Source of the DNA: Delphinus delphis
Taxonomy: Eukaryota; Chordata; Mammalia; Artiodactyla; Delphinidae
NCBI RefSeq assembly: GCF_949987515.2
Contig: NC_082689.1
Location: 62,763,246 to 62,827,245, forward strand
Reading direction: 5' to 3'
Length of the DNA: 64,000 nt
Numbering within the stretch: position 1 is the stretch's first letter; the number at the start of each line of letters is the position of its first letter. The notes beneath the pieces were generated by a model that did not search any database, had not been told where the DNA came from, and worked only from the letters and a program-made list of their open reading frames with translations. Positions 11,901 through 23,663 of the stretch are shown in pieces. Position numbers and translations under genes: made by a program.

Positions 11901-13484
11901 TCTCCTTCATGAAGGAAGCTTTCTTCAAATTTCTCTGAGCCTTGTTTGATATTAAGAGCAAAGCTATGAAACACTGATCAGAAGGCTGTTGGTATGAATG
12001 GGCCTCATCAGCTGGTGATAAGGCAGCTGTTTTGTTGGGAAGCTTCCAAATGTCAGTATCAGAAAATCCTCTCTGGAGATAGTCAGTTTCTCCTTAGTAG
12101 CTGCTTCCATTCTCCCTGTTGGAGTGAGAGGAGTAAGAGGGGGGAAGCTAGTCTCTGTTTGGGGAGCAGTACGGAGGACAGGGAGCTGAGGCCCGTTCAG
12201 TTCAGTGTTCACATATATAACCCTCCTGTGCTCAGTCTGTGCCGATCCCAGCCCTCCATTGTGCAATGTGTCCTCAGCCCACAGCCTCTCTGCTTGAGGT
12301 CCCCCAGAGAAGAAAATCTCTGGTCTGTTAGAGGAGGTAGACGGAGAGGAGTGTCATACATGCTCAGGGTCTGAGAGGAACCTCTGGGTCCAGTTGCTTC
12401 CGATGCCAACTTTTAACTAGGCCCCTTAGCGTCCTGCCCCTACCTTTTTCAGAGCCGGTGCTTCTGCGTGCAGACACGCTGAGGCTCTGTGTGTGTGGAT
12501 GTTGGCGCTCCCCACTGCCGGCACGTCTCTCCTTTCACTTAGTGAGTTACTTTGGAGAAGTCTCTTTCTCTTCCAAACTCTGTGGAAATCTTTCATCTGC
12601 TGTTCTTTCACTGTCATTATTAAAAGGAGTTTGGAAGGAAGAGGAGTTAAACACAGTGGTCAATCTGTTATTTTGAACCAGAATGCATCTTTTCTGAGGA
12701 CTAGAATTAGGTCTGCTGAGCTACACACAGGCTAAGTCTCCTGTAGATGCTTCCACAGGTCAGCTTCCTTCTGCTTTGGCAACTGCAATTCTCATCATGG
12801 GTTTTTTTGTTTTTTTAAATCAATTTCAAGTCCACATGCTGAGCAAATTGCCTTTACAAAGTTTCTTATAGTTAGTGGTTAAACTGCTTGTGCTCCGGTG
12901 AAGGATGTATTTTTGTACATTGCCCTGTTTTTCTCAGTGAGCAGGTTAAGTGTCAATGAGTTTATATGCAAAAACTGAATGGTCAGAAATCAAATTGAAG
13001 TCAAGACGGGCTGAATGAAGCCCTCAGGGAACTTGCTCCATCAATGATCCCTTCTCTCCTCCAACTTCTCTTGTTCTACTGACTTTTCCCCATCAGATAT
13101 GCTCAAGTCTCTCCCATACTAAAAAACCTTCAACCCACCCTTCACTCCACGTTCCTCTCTAGTTGCAGCCCTCTCTCCTCAAGTTCATGAACAAGCACCT
13201 TAAAAGTTTGGTCTACACTTTCCTGGCCCTACTTTCACATTTGTCACCTCTTCACACTATGTCACTTGAGACCCCTTATCCTGGTCACCTCCAGTCCCTT
13301 TGTTATAAACTTTATCCTTATCTTTGGCGCCTTAGTCGTCTTCTTTAAAATGCTTTTTCCCCCTTGACAACACACTCATGAATTTCCTTCTATTTCTTGA
13401 CCATTCTTTCTAGTGTTCCTTACACGTCTTTTCTTCTTTGCCTGTCCTGTACACAACTGTGATCTCTAGTGTTCAACATTGGTC

Positions 13485-13837
13485 CTCCTTTTATTTTTTA
13501 ATTTATTTTTATTTTTTAATTTGTGTATTTATTTTTGGCTGCGTTGGGTCTTCGTCGCTGCGCGCGGGCTTTCTCTAGTTGCGGGGAGTGGGGGCTACTC
13601 TTCGTTGTGGTACACGGGCTTCTCACTGTGGTGGCTTGTCTTTGTTGTGGAGCACGGACTCTAGGCGCGCGGGCTTCAGTAGTTGTGGCTCGCGGGCTCT
13701 AGGGTGCAGGCTCAGTAGTTGTGGCGCACGGGCTTAGCTGCTCCGTGGCATGTGGGATCTTCCCGGACCAGGGCTTGAACCCGTGTCCCCTGCATTGGCA
13801 GGCAGATCCTTAACCACTGCGCCACCAGCGAAGTCCG
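13485..13837 (-). mobile_element. CHR-type SINE, antisense
   Basis: T-rich tail, then tttggctgcgttgggtcttc, ctctagttgcggggagtggg and a tRNA head ending gcgccaccagcgaagtcc. GC-rich and CpG-bearing, hence fairly young. Confidence 0.9.
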
Positions 13838-14539
13838 GTCTTTTCTTATTCTGCATTTTCTTCTGCATAATTTTGCGCCTTCCGTATCTTTCGTTACCAT
13901 CTATGTAGTAGTTATAAATCAGTGTGAGGAGACTTATAATAGGCCATTTCCTGAATGTTTTTCCTCCTCACCTGGAGAATGAGGGGAAAGGTCAGGTAAG
14001 GCTTCTTACAGGAGGTGATGAAAATCTCCATCCAAACTCTCTCTCTGGGGTTTAGACCCATAGAGCCAACTGCCTTTTGGATGTCTCACCAGGATATCCC
14101 ACAAACCACCTCCAAACCAATATGTCTAAATGTCTACCTTTATTCCACTTCTCCAGACCCCTGCCTTAGGGGAAGGGCACCACCTCTCCCCCTGCCCACC
14201 AAATCTGGTGGTCACCCAAACTTCTTCCTTTCTTTCAGCCTCTACCATTAACTTATTAACCTCCAGCCATGCTTTGGAGCGTGTGGAATCCTGTCTCTCT
14301 CCCTCCCACTTCCACATCTTTGCTTTCCTGCAGCCCCCCGTTCACCACTTCCTTTGGGAAACCTCTCCACACCTGCACTTTGCCTCGGTTTCCATACCAA
14401 CCTGTGCATACCTCCATCACAGCACCTGTTACTCTTCTGTTGTTTTCCCTCTTGGCCTAATTGCCTCCCCCCACCTCTCCCACTTCATTACCTTGAAGAT
14501 ACCTTGAAGACAGCGTCCACATTTCTTTCAAAATGCTTC

Positions 14540-14700
14540 ACTTTTCTATGACTCAGTTTCCTCATGTGCAAAATAGGGATAATAATAATTCCTACTGTTG
14601 AGCTGTTGTGAGGATGGATGAATTCATGTAAAGTACTTGGGCCAGTTCCAGGCTCATAGCAAGTGCTCAGTATAAGCTATTATGATTAATACTATTAGCA
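14540..14700 (+). repeat. MIR fragment, sense
   Basis: atgactcagtttcctcatgt, aaaatagggataataataat and gtgctcagtataagctatta in MIR order. Confidence 0.75.
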
Positions 14701-14846
14701 ATATCATGTTTCTTCAATGTCTAATATGGTGTCTAGCACACAGAGGACTTTCTTTTTACAATTTGCTGAATGAATGAATGGAAAAAGCACCAGGATTGTT
14801 TTTCTTCCTTCAAAGGAAAGAGCTGTGATTGTTTACTCTGATTCAC

Positions 14847-14940
14847 TTTTTTTTTTAAAGAATATTTTGTTGTGATAGTTTCAGGTGTACAGCAAAGTGA
14901 TTCAGTTATACATTTTCCCATTTAGGTTGTTACATTTAGG
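14847..14940 (-). repeat. L1 3'-end fragment, antisense
   Basis: T-run followed by agtttcaggtgtacagcaaa and gtgattcagttatacatttt, the 3' end of older artiodactyl/cetacean L1 elements read in antisense. Confidence 0.65.
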
Positions 14941-15548
14941 TTGAGCAGAGTTTCCTGTGATTCACATTTTCTTTAGTAAAAAAAGAAAAAGGAGGGGAAA
15001 AGTCATAAAAAATTCACAAGAAGAAAGTGGTCTTTTTTCTTCTTGTACCCAGTTCTGATTTCCTTTCTGGTTCCTGGTCTTTTCCAAACTTGGCAACTCT
15101 GTGGCTATGAAAGACTGTTGATGAGAAAGTTGGGCGGGAATATCTCATAGATACCCCCAGTCGTACCTGGCAGTGTCAGCTTATCAGCGCTGTCTGTGGG
15201 TGGTGGTTGTGAGTATGTGAACTCAGGTATCTCTTCTTCAGATGTTCTGTACTGAGAAATTTTTTCTGGAAGATTGAACAAGGGAGTAAATCCAGGCCAT
15301 ACCTCTCCTGGTTCTATTTATCAGTCATATCTATTCTTTGAGATCCAAACTTTTGGAGATGGATAGATTTTAGGTTTATCTCATGTGTTGCTTTGCAGTT
15401 GCTTTACCATTGCTTTATTTTTTAAAAGAATTCCACATTACTGAAATATTCTCTAGTTCTCACACAAAGTTTAAATATGCAGTGGTAGGAAAATGTATGT
15501 CATGTAAAATATGCTTACTTTAAACCATGTCCATATTTTAATTTACAG

Positions 15549-15741
15549 GAAGAGAAATTATCACAGCTAACAGAGTGCCAAGTGTTGAAAGTTTGAGTTT
15601 TGACTGGATTTCAAAGAATCTTTATTGGACAGATGCTTCTTATAGGAGTGTCAGTGTCATAAGGCTAGCTGATAAATCGAGGCGCACAATAGTCCAGAAT
15701 TTAAATAACCCACGATCAATCGTAGTTCATCCTATTGCTGG
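15549..15741 (+). CDS. LRP2: LRP2 exon 4: propeller 2 blade
   Basis: Enters in phase 1 and leaves in phase 2. Residues 183-247 include [19 protein letters not shown], a canonical YWTD blade, followed by NPRSIVVHP. The acceptor is atttacag and the donor gtaagt. The preceding intron is 6.4 kb, the longest in the window. Confidence 0.93.
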
Positions 15742-16458
15742 GTAAGTGTGTTCATGTTTTCCTAAGAGCTTGAAACTTATGTCTTGTACAGTCATTGCAA
15801 AGTGATGCCATAGGTATTTGGCAAATTCAGTAAATACAAGATTGAACCATGTAAATTGAAATCACCTTAGATTGTGTCCTTTTAGCATATGCTGAAGTGA
15901 TCACTTTATCTCCTTCCAAAAACTTTCTCCTAAGCTTTGGCTTTTCAGTCTTCACTGGAGTGTGGTTTTTTTTTCACAGTCGCAGAGGACCAAACAATGA
16001 GACACAGATTCTGTGGAGAAGGAATGAATATGCAGCAGAATTATCAGGAAAGGCTCAAGTTCTTTCCCTGCTTTAATGTATTGATATAAAGCTTACCAAA
16101 ACTTGCTTAATCATTCAGTAGTTTTCAGAATAAAAAGTCTTTCAGACCACAGACAAAGTTTCATGTTTAACCATTGCATTATTGGTGGAGTCAGACAAGA
16201 AGAGACAGAGCATTTCACGCCATGCCTTTTTGTTCTTACCTTTCTTATTTAAATATGCTTGATAGCTAACATGAAGTCTGAGATAGGCAGTTGTGTTTCA
16301 ATAGAGTAGTTAAAAAAAAAAGATGACTGGTAATTCACTAAAGCCTGATTGAGGGTACATAGCAAACACTTTACGTAGTACATAATCTCATCTAATCCAA
16401 AAGCTGGTTTGTGAGTGAGGTATATACAAGACCTGTTTTGGAGATAAAGAATCTGAGG

Positions 16459-16768
16459 GGCTTCCCTGGTGGCGCATGGGCTTCCCTGGTGGCGCAGTGG
16501 TTGAGAATCCGCCTGCTAATGCAGGGGACACGGGTTCGAGCTCTGGTCTGGGAGGATCCCACATGCCGCGGAGAGACTGGGCCCGTGAGCCACAACTGCT
16601 GAGCCTGCGCGTCTGGAGCCGTGCTCTGCAACGAGAGGCCGCGACAGTGAGAGGCCCGCGCACCGTGATGAAGAGTGGCCCCCGCTTGCTGCAACTGGAG
16701 AAAGCCCTCACACAGCAACGAAGACCCAACACAGCCAAAAATAAATAAATAAATTTATAAAATAAAAA
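16459..16768 (+). mobile_element. CHR-type SINE, sense, with duplicated head
   Basis: The only sense-oriented young SINE. Head gggcttccctggtggcgca occurs twice in tandem (20-bp offset), then body ggttgagaatccgcctgcta, ending in an (aaat)n/A-rich tail. A 13-bp target duplication, aaagaatctgagg, is at 16446-16458 and 16769-16781. Confidence 0.93.
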
Positions 16769-16780
16769 AAAGAATCTGAG

Positions 16781-16885
16781 GCTCAGAGAGATAAAGTAAC
16801 TTGCTCAAGGACCCACAGCTATTAAGCAATAGTTAGTATTCAAATTCCAGGCCTGTCTGACTGCAAAGCCTGTGTGTCTAACATA
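16781..16885 (-). repeat. MIR-like repeat, antisense, split by the SINE
   Basis: gctcagagagataaagtaac, ttgctcaaggacccacagct and caaattccaggcctgtctga are the antisense MIR core. The matching left part (tctcatctaatcc...) lies at about 16350-16458, before the SINE. Confidence 0.7.
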
Positions 16886-17040
16886 TTTTAAAACTGATGA
16901 TGTTATTGATAAGAAATTTTATTGCCCAATAGACAGTTAAACAGTTGATTTTCTAGTGAATTTATCTTAAGCTAAATCTTTGGCATTGGGTTTTGAAAAG
17001 GCATTAAATTCCTTTCCTGATGTATCCTTCATATATTTAT

Positions 17041-17389
17041 CCTTCATATATTTATTTTTATAAATGTATTTATTTTTATTTTTGGCTGTGTTGGGTCTTT
17101 GTTGCTGCGCGTGGGCTTTCTCTAGTTGTGGCAAGAGGGGGCTGCTCTTCGTTGCAGTGCACGGGCTTCCCATTGCGGTTGCTTGTCTTGTTGCAGATCA
17201 CGGGCTGTAGGCACGCGGGCTTCAGTAGTTGTGCCATGCGGGCTCAGTAGTTGTGGCACAGACTCAGTAGTTGTGGCACACAGGCTTAGTTCCTCCGTGG
17301 CATGTGGGATCTTCCCGGACCAAGGCTCGAACCCGTGTCCCCTGCATTGGCAGGCGGATTCTTAACCACTGTGCCACCAGGGAAGTCCC
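17041..17389 (-). mobile_element. CHR-type SINE, antisense
   Basis: tttggctgtgttgggtcttt, gcgtgggctttctctagttg and head ending ccaccagggaagtcc, after a T/A-rich tail. A short tandem repeat, tatccttcatatattta, precedes the tail. Confidence 0.9.
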
Positions 17390-18007
17390 TGTCCTTAATT
17401 TAAAACAATATGAAGTCACGTTTCAGAAAGTTACCTTTTGGAAAGACTAATTTTAGTTTTTAAGGCTCATATGAAAGAGAAAAGATTTTTTCCCTACACT
17501 TATCTTTTTGCCACTCCTCGGGTTAAAAAAAGACCTCTTGGGTAAGATCATTTAAGAGTTACGTTTATTTGGATGCATTTTTCATCAGGGATGAAATGCT
17601 TTCCTGCAAATTTAATTCCTTGTGGAAGATGACTAAAGAGTGATCTAGTGGATCCTGGATGTTTAATCCAGAAAGAAAGTGAGAGATTAAAATCTGTTTT
17701 CTTGCTCATAGTTTATTTCAAGAGCATGAAGTATTTAAAATGTAACCTGAACTGTGTCTTTTTAAAGAATCTACTTGGTGACAATAGTTTTAGGTCCTGA
17801 AGTCTAGCACAGTGGTTCTCTGCTTTGGATGCCCATTTTAATACCATTTGTATTTTCGATATATTTTTCTGTATAAACCCAATAGCATACAGAAAATGAA
17901 ATTAATTTGCAGCAAGTCTCTGGAGAATCTGTGTTTGTGCTAAATCTCTCTAAGTCATGTAGTTTGTCCCAATGTTAACATCTTTGATTTATTACCTCCT
18001 TTTCTAG

Positions 18008-18133
18008 GTATATATTCTTCACTGATTGGTACCGTCCCGCTAAAATTCTGAGAGCATGGAGTGATGGATCTAACCTTTTGCCTATAGTAAACACTACTCT
18101 TGGGTGGCCCAATGGGTTGGCCATTGATTGGAG
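18008..18133 (+). CDS. LRP2: LRP2 exon 5: propeller 2 blade
   Basis: Phase 2-2 exon of 126 bases encoding [20 protein letters not shown] and ending in [10 protein letters not shown]. That is the FFTDW blade motif plus the 'WPNGL.ID' strand that recurs in LDLR-family propellers. The acceptor is tttctag. The donor gtaagt follows gattggag; the Ser codon is split across the junction. Confidence 0.94.
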
Positions 18134-18820
18134 GTAAGTAGGAATCATCCCAAATTGCTGAGTTCCCACTTACTATGGAAGACATATACATAGTTGGCCA
18201 GCTTCTGCTGGGATGAAAACATATGTAGTAATGAATATTCTGAGGAAATTGCTAGAGGAAGCAGAATAGGGCAAGACCTAAACCCCACTAGAAGTAGAAC
18301 AGGGATTTGATGAAGTACAGGTCATGTGCAGTTTTTACAGGGGGCATCTTGAGGATAGGAAATTGTGTCAACAAATGTGTATTTGCCTATATACACCGTG
18401 GGAGGATTTTTGGAATATGAGATTTAAATTTTAAGAAATTAATCTGTCAAGGAGTATAGGAAAAGGTAACAGGGTAGATAAGCTTACAGACCTCAAATGC
18501 AAAAGCAGTTTATAGGAGAGAAAAAAGGAAGAAACGTGTTTAACCTTTTAAACATCAGTTACTACGAATATTTTTCCTAACTTGTGGATTTAATAAGGAG
18601 AAAAGTAAAATTCCTAGCTTGAAGATAATAACATTTCAAGTTTTCTAAGACAATTGGAAATCACTTCATAAAAGTTGTTTTGTCTTTCTGGAGAGCATGA
18701 AACTATTAAACTTTGCTTAATAAATGTGTCAACTGAACGTGCTATTTTTGAATGCCCTTAGTATAAAGTGTGCTTTGCTAGTTTCTGGATAACCAATAAC
18801 CAAGTATTTTATTATTTTAG
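18134..18820 (+). other. LRP2: intron, no repeat recognised
   Basis: 687 bases of AT-rich sequence between exons 5 and 6; nothing seen beyond splice signals. Confidence 0.7.
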
Positions 18821-18951
18821 CTCTTCACGATTGTACTGGGTAGATGCCTTTTTTGATAAAATTGAGCACAGTACCTTTGATGGGTTAGATAGAAAAGTCC
18901 TGGCCAGTATACAGCAGATAACACATCCGTTTGGACTTGCCGTCTTTGAAG
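18821..18951 (+). CDS. LRP2: LRP2 exon 6: propeller 2 blade
   Basis: Enters in phase 2, leaves in phase 1. It encodes [20 protein letters not shown] and then [10 protein letters not shown]. The LYWVD motif marks the blade. The acceptor is attattttag and the donor gtacgt. Confidence 0.94.
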
Positions 18952-19629
18952 GTACGTTTTGAAGCAAAAGAAGTGTGTTTTATTTATACTGTACAAGTTG
19001 TATAAAACTCATCCTCATTTGGCAATCTCACAATTCCAGAAAAGCTGGTCACTTTTTTAATTGAAATGGTGCTTTTATGTATAAATAAAACATTTGGTTA
19101 GTTGACTGAGTATTTAACTTTTATTTTTTGTTTGAGAAATTTTGTTTGAGAAAATAAATAAATAAATAAATTTTAAAAAAAGGCTTCTAAGAGGTAGGGT
19201 CTCTCTCAGAGATCCATACCATCAACTCCTATTGTTTTTATTCCCTGGTTATATTACACTCCTCTAGAGCTCTTCCCTTTCTCTCCAAGTCATAGAATTT
19301 TCACCTCTACTGGTGCAGGAAAAATTTGTATCAGGAAGTATTCTTGCAACTCTGTTGTTTTATACGGGGTCCTTAGCTTCAGAAGCTCAAAAGTCAATAA
19401 ATAAATGTTTTATTTAAGAAAAAAAAAGAAAAAAATATATATATATGGGCTTCTAAAGAATCATTTCTAGAGACGAACAAGTCATGGAAAATGATTACAG
19501 AAACATATTACAGATATTTATGGAGGAAGCTTCCCACATTTGGAAGAAGCATTACAAACATATTGCATTTTCCCAAGTGATTTGTAAGTGAACTGTGGCG
19601 AGAATACTAATCACTGTGTTCCTTCTTAG
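18952..19629 (+). other. LRP2: intron with A-rich simple sequence
   Basis: 678 bases. An (aaat)n stretch near 19150 and an A-rich run with (at)n near 19420-19446 suggest remnants of poly-A tails, but no element is recognised. Confidence 0.6.
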
Positions 19630-19767
19630 ACTACGTGTATTTTACTGACTGGAGACTGCGTGGTATTGTTCGAGTCAGGAAAACAGATGGTGGACAACTG
19701 GTGGTCCTCCGAAGTGGCGTTGGTGTTGTAATGCGTGTGAAGGTATATGATACCAGAATCCAGACCG
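19630..19767 (+). CDS. LRP2: LRP2 exon 7: last blade of propeller 2
   Basis: Phase 1-1 exon of 46 codons: YVYFTDWRLRGIVRVRKTDG followed by a stretch ending VYDTRIQTG. The blade motif is VYFTDW. The acceptor is ccttcttag and the donor gtgagt. It closes the propeller before the EGF module of the next exon. Confidence 0.94.
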
Positions 19768-20117
19768 GTGAGTGATGTTGCCAGCTTCTTTCATAGGGAT
19801 GTGTTTAATATAGTGGCTCCTTTTCTCTTTAAGTACCTTATTATTTAATATAACTCCTGATAGTTTTATCTTCCTGTCACTCAGATAGTTTTAAAGTGTA
19901 AGATTTAGAATTTCTGTTCGACTCGGCTAACTTTAAACCTGTGTTTGAGAAAAACACGTTTCAGCACTTTCCTGTATTTATATTGAATGTGCTATTTGGC
20001 ACGTTGATTTCCAAGAGGAATCGAGTTTTTAATATTGGGTCTGACAACCAAACCTGTGATCAATCAACCTAAAGGAAATGTGCTTGACTCACTTATCTAG
20101 GGGCGTTGCTTTTTCAG
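19768..20117 (+). other. LRP2: short intron, nothing recognised
   Basis: 350 bases of unique-looking sequence between exons 7 and 8. Confidence 0.7.
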
Positions 20118-20399
20118 GGTCTAACGCCTGTAACCGACCCACCAATCCGAACGGTGACTGCAGCCACTTCTGCTTCCCAGTGCCAAATTTCCAGCGGGTG
20201 TGTGGTTGCCCCTATGGAATGAGTCTGACTTCCGATCGTTTGACATGCGTGGAAGACCCATCCCGTGAGCCACCGTTGGAGCAGTGTGGTGCCTTTTCCT
20301 TCCCCTGTAACAATGGCAGATGTGTGCCCATTCACTACCGCTGTGATGGAATTGATGACTGTCATGATAACAGTGATGAGGTTCAATGTGGCACATTTA
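20118..20399 (+). CDS. LRP2: LRP2 exon 8: EGF-like module and first LA repeat of cluster II
   Basis: Phase 1-1 exon of 94 codons. The first half is an EGF-like module ([20 protein letters not shown] ... LTC). The second half is an LA repeat ([27 protein letters not shown]) with the full acidic calcium-binding set. It opens the eight-repeat ligand-binding cluster II. The donor is gtaagt, and the last base joins the next exon as Asn. Confidence 0.96.
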
Positions 20400-21433
20400 G
20401 TAAGTAGCTATACACTAGCAATACTTCCTAGGATGAATAGAACAGAGAGAGGGGGCTTAAAAAAAAAGGCTTGGGTTATCTCTATAGGAAAGAATATTCC
20501 TTTCGGATTGTTAATATGTACTCCAAAGGCTTTTAGGAAGCTAGGCGATGAATATCATTCATAGATAATGTTGCAGGTGATTTCTAGCATTGATTTGGGC
20601 TATCTTCAACAAAATTTCTTTCTGACATTGGCTGTTTGGATCAATGCAGAGTCATTGCATCTTGGCATACTCCTCAAAAAGTCAACAAAACAAACTGGAT
20701 CTAATCTTTAGTATTGGAGAGAACAATATCACAGAATAGGTGCTTGTAATAATAGCTTTTGAAAATCTCATGTGCTATAATATTCCTTTTTCCTCCTGTT
20801 GGTGTAAAATGAATTATGGGTGAAATGGTGGTTTTAACCTTTACATTCTTCTTTTGATGGTAATCCAGTTTATAATAAATGCTATTGCAGAAGACAAAAA
20901 GATAGAGGACAGTTGAAATCTCAGAAATTTCTATCAAGGAAACATTAATAGAAAGAAAAGTGACATTTAAAAATGAAAGTGCTCATTTATACATTTTTGA
21001 GATTTCTAAAGTTTTATTTTGTGTATATCTTTTTGTTTTTAAAAGTGCAGATTTTACATGAATGTTTTATCAATTTCCAATGACCCATGTGATCAGAGGA
21101 AGCATAGCTTAGAAGTAAAGGACGGGCCTTAGAGTCACACCAACTAGAGTTTTGGTCTTGGGCAGATTCCTAAGCTCTCAAAGCCTCAATTTCCTCATCT
21201 ATAAAATGCAGATAATTATATGTACCTGACAGTATTCTTGTGAGGATTAAGAGAGACAAAAAAATGTAAACACTTAGAAAAGTGCCTGGCGTATGATAGT
21301 TGCTGAATAAACTTGCACATTTTGTATAACGCTCCCATTGAAAAAGGAGAAGAAATGGGCCTTTACAAGGTAAGATCTCATTTAAAAGGCGGTAAAAACA
21401 GATGTCTTTATGACCAATTCGTTTCTGTTGTAG
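20400..21433 (+). other. LRP2: intron with one MIR
   Basis: About 1 kb. A sense MIR occupies roughly 21095-21312 (gcctcaatttcctcatctat, aagtgcctggcgtatgatag). Otherwise AT-rich. Confidence 0.7.
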
Positions 21434-21676
21434 ATACTTCCTGTGCACCTTCAGCGTTTGCGTGTGGCCACGGAGGACAGTGCATTCCTTCATACTGGCG
21501 CTGTGACAACCAAAATGACTGTGTGGATGGCAGTGATGAGCAGAACTGCCCCACCCGAGCACCCACTTCCTGTCGTGCAGACTTCTTCACCTGTGATAAT
21601 AGCTTGTGTATCCCAAAGAGCTGGGTCTGTGACACAGATAATGATTGCGGGGATGGATCTGATGAAAAGTCATGCG
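21434..21676 (+). CDS. LRP2: LRP2 exon 9: LA repeats 2 and 3 of cluster II
   Basis: Phase 1-1 exon encoding two LA repeats. The first has [20 protein letters not shown] and the second [20 protein letters not shown]. Both keep six cysteines and the SDE calcium motif. The acceptor is gttgtag and the donor gtaagt. Confidence 0.95.
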
Positions 21677-22814
21677 GTAAGTTTTGAACTGATTTCTCTT
21701 GGTTGGTCAGCCTAGTGAATAGATTTGAACAGTCAGTAGGCCTTGTGCACTTTCCTTGAAGGCTTACATAAATTTCGTTGTATCTTAGCTACTTCTCTTC
21801 ATCTGTCAATCCCTGTATTAATAGGCTATAGGAGCAAAGACGTGGGAAGTCTTCCTAAATATTTCCTATGCAAGCAAAACAAGGACTGTCTCTGATGTCT
21901 AAACCCAGATAGAAACTGGAAAATAAAATCCCTCAACTAACTATTCAGATATTTAAAACAATTTTTCTTTATAAATCATATAAACACATCCAGACATTTG
22001 GCTATTGGTTTTCCTTTTCATTTATACAGGCAAAAAGGCAACAGAATAAAGAGGCACAGGACATTTAAATTTCATTAATCTCACCCACCTGCTTTTCATC
22101 TTGCAAGTTCTGATTTCCTCTAGGTCGTCGTTTGTTTTCATATCAGCAGTCATAGTTTAAGGTGGAGCAAAGTTCCCTGGACTAAATTCCTGTCTTGGTT
22201 GCATGATTAGGCAATTCGCTTTTTCTCAGGACTAGATGAGCTTTAAGATCCCCTCCAGCTTTCACATTCTGTGAGACTATATTTACTATGACTTCACGTT
22301 TCGGGTAGGGGGAGGCAGCGCATCTGACTCTAAGGCTGTGTCTCTTCAGCCAGCTAGGACCCTGGTTTTGAGGATCGTTCTGCTTAGATATTGGATTAAA
22401 TCCAGTTATCATGATCTGTCTCTACACTGTTGCTACTGGGCATTGTGGTCATGCGGACCATGTTGCCTTGCTGGGCTCCATTGCTTAGCTTTGGTGCAGT
22501 CTTGGACTTCACAGCATTCAGGAGATGTAGGCCAGTCCAAGGCCATGATGCTTACTTTCTAAGTGTGGTCTGTTTTTCAAGGTGTAATCACAGTTTCTGA
22601 CTCTGCCCTGTAATATTTTTCTTCCTCTTTCCAAAAAGTGTCCTAGCTGGGCTCTGGATGGGCTGACTTTGGCAATCTGGCTGACTTGAAGGAATTTTGA
22701 GCACACATACAACTGAGATAACTTACGTATTTCCTTAGCGTTTTACAGTTTGGCTCTGGTACACACTGAACAAGAAATAAACTGTAACTTGGTTTTGTTT
22801 TTGGATGACATTAG
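21677..22814 (+). other. LRP2: intron, no clear repeat
   Basis: 1.1 kb between exons 9 and 10. A possible MIR-like piece lies near 22190-22280 (cctgtcttggttgcatgatt). Nothing firm. Confidence 0.55.
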
Positions 22815-22934
22815 ATCATACAGAGACATGCTCACCTAGTCAGTTTCATTGCCCCAATCATCGATGTATTGACCTATCTTTTGTCTGTGATGGGACCGAC
22901 GACTGTGCTGATGGGTCTGATGAGAGTGCTTGTA
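22815..22934 (+). CDS. LRP2: LRP2 exon 10: LA repeat 4 of cluster II
   Basis: A phase 1-1 exon of exactly one module (40 codons): [15 protein letters not shown], then [18 protein letters not shown]. Six cysteines and all calcium ligands are present. The acceptor is gacattag and the donor gtaagt. No ATG-initiated frame covers it, so it must be found by splice borders and frame. Confidence 0.93.
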
Positions 22935-23546
22935 GTAAGTACATTGCTTTATTTTTAAATTAATTAATTAATCAATCCATTGAAGTCTAGTTGATTTACA
23001 ATATTATATGTTTCAGGTGGATAACATACTGATTCACAATTTTAAAGGTTAACTCCATTTATAATTATAAAATATTGGCTATATTCCTTTGTTGTATAAT
23101 ATATTCCTGTAGCTTATCCCTATCTTGCCCTGCCCCCTTCCTTCTGCCGATTGTTAACCACTAGTGTGTTCTCTATATCTGTGAGTCTATTTCTTTTTGG
23201 TTACTTTCACTAATTTGTTTTATTTTTTAGATTCCACATGTAAGTGATATTATACGGTATTTGTCTTTCTCTGACTTATTTCACTAAGCATAATACCCTC
23301 CATGTCCATCTATGTTGTTGCAAGTGGCAAAATTTCATTCTTTTTTATGACTGAGTAGTACTCCATTATATATATATATGCCACATCTTTTTTATCCATT
23401 CATCTGTTGATGGGCACTTAGGTTGCTTACATATCTTGGCTATTGTAAATAATGCTTTATTTTTATTCATGATGTTTAGAAAAATCTCAATGTTTAGTTG
23501 TTTGCTCCTTGGCTTAATTTCTAATACTTTTCTCTCTCATTTTCAG
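22935..23546 (+). other. LRP2: intron almost filled by an antisense L1 fragment
   Basis: 612 bases between exons 10 and 11. All but the last 90 bases or so are the L1 piece listed separately. Confidence 0.8.
22945..23456 (-). mobile_element. L1 3' fragment (older), antisense
   Basis: Diverged L1 3' end read in antisense: catccatgtccatctatgtt-type phrases, ctgagtagtactccattata, catctgttgatgggcactta and ggcttactatg-like ends. Older than the copies in the 2.9-9 kb intron, judging by divergence. Confidence 0.85.
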
Positions 23547-23663
23547 TAATTAATTGCACTGCTTCTCAATTCAAATGTGTCAGTAATGGTAATTGTATTA
23601 GCAACACATATCGCTGTGATGGTGTTTTTGACTGCAATGACCACTCTGATGAGACAGATTGTC
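23547..23663 (+). CDS. LRP2: LRP2 exon 11: LA repeat 5 of cluster II
   Basis: Phase 1-1 single-module exon of 39 codons: [15 protein letters not shown], then [18 protein letters not shown]. It is a complete LA repeat with the acidic motif. The acceptor is cattttcag and the donor gtaagt. It follows closely after an old L1 fragment (ends near 23456). Confidence 0.93.

Larger units (their letters stand above)
9185..15548 (+). other. LRP2: longest intron, mixed old repeats and one SINE
   Basis: A 6.4-kb intron. It holds a long MIR (about 9850-10130), a possible LTR-like stretch (about 10285-10855), an old LINE-like T-rich stretch (about 11250-11900) and a CHR SINE (13485-13837). A second MIR part (14540-14700) and an L1 3'-end fragment (14847-14940) follow. 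Open frames in 11.9-12.7 kb and 14.0-14.6 kb resemble no protein I know. Confidence 0.7.
15742..18007 (+). other. LRP2: intron with two SINEs
   Basis: A 2.3-kb intron with a sense CHR SINE (16459-16768) inserted into an old MIR-like repeat, and an antisense CHR SINE (17041-17389). The remainder is unremarkable. Confidence 0.8.

Noticed and set aside
11994..12735. Cluster of open frames on both strands
   Set aside because: No family similarity, overlapping in several frames, and no splice or codon signal; treated as intronic chance frames.
14015..14551. Pro/Ser-rich open frames in three overlapping frames
   Set aside because: A C/T-rich stretch keeps stops rare; no conserved domain and no in-phase splice sites with LRP2.
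16388..16748. Arg/Pro-rich open frames around the SINEs (also at 58606-59064 and 60521-60868)
   Set aside because: They are read-through of GC-rich tRNA-derived SINE bodies, and the same peptides recur at every SINE.
20114..20396. Minus-strand open frames opposite exon 8
   Set aside because: Antisense shadows of the cysteine-rich LA/EGF coding sequence.
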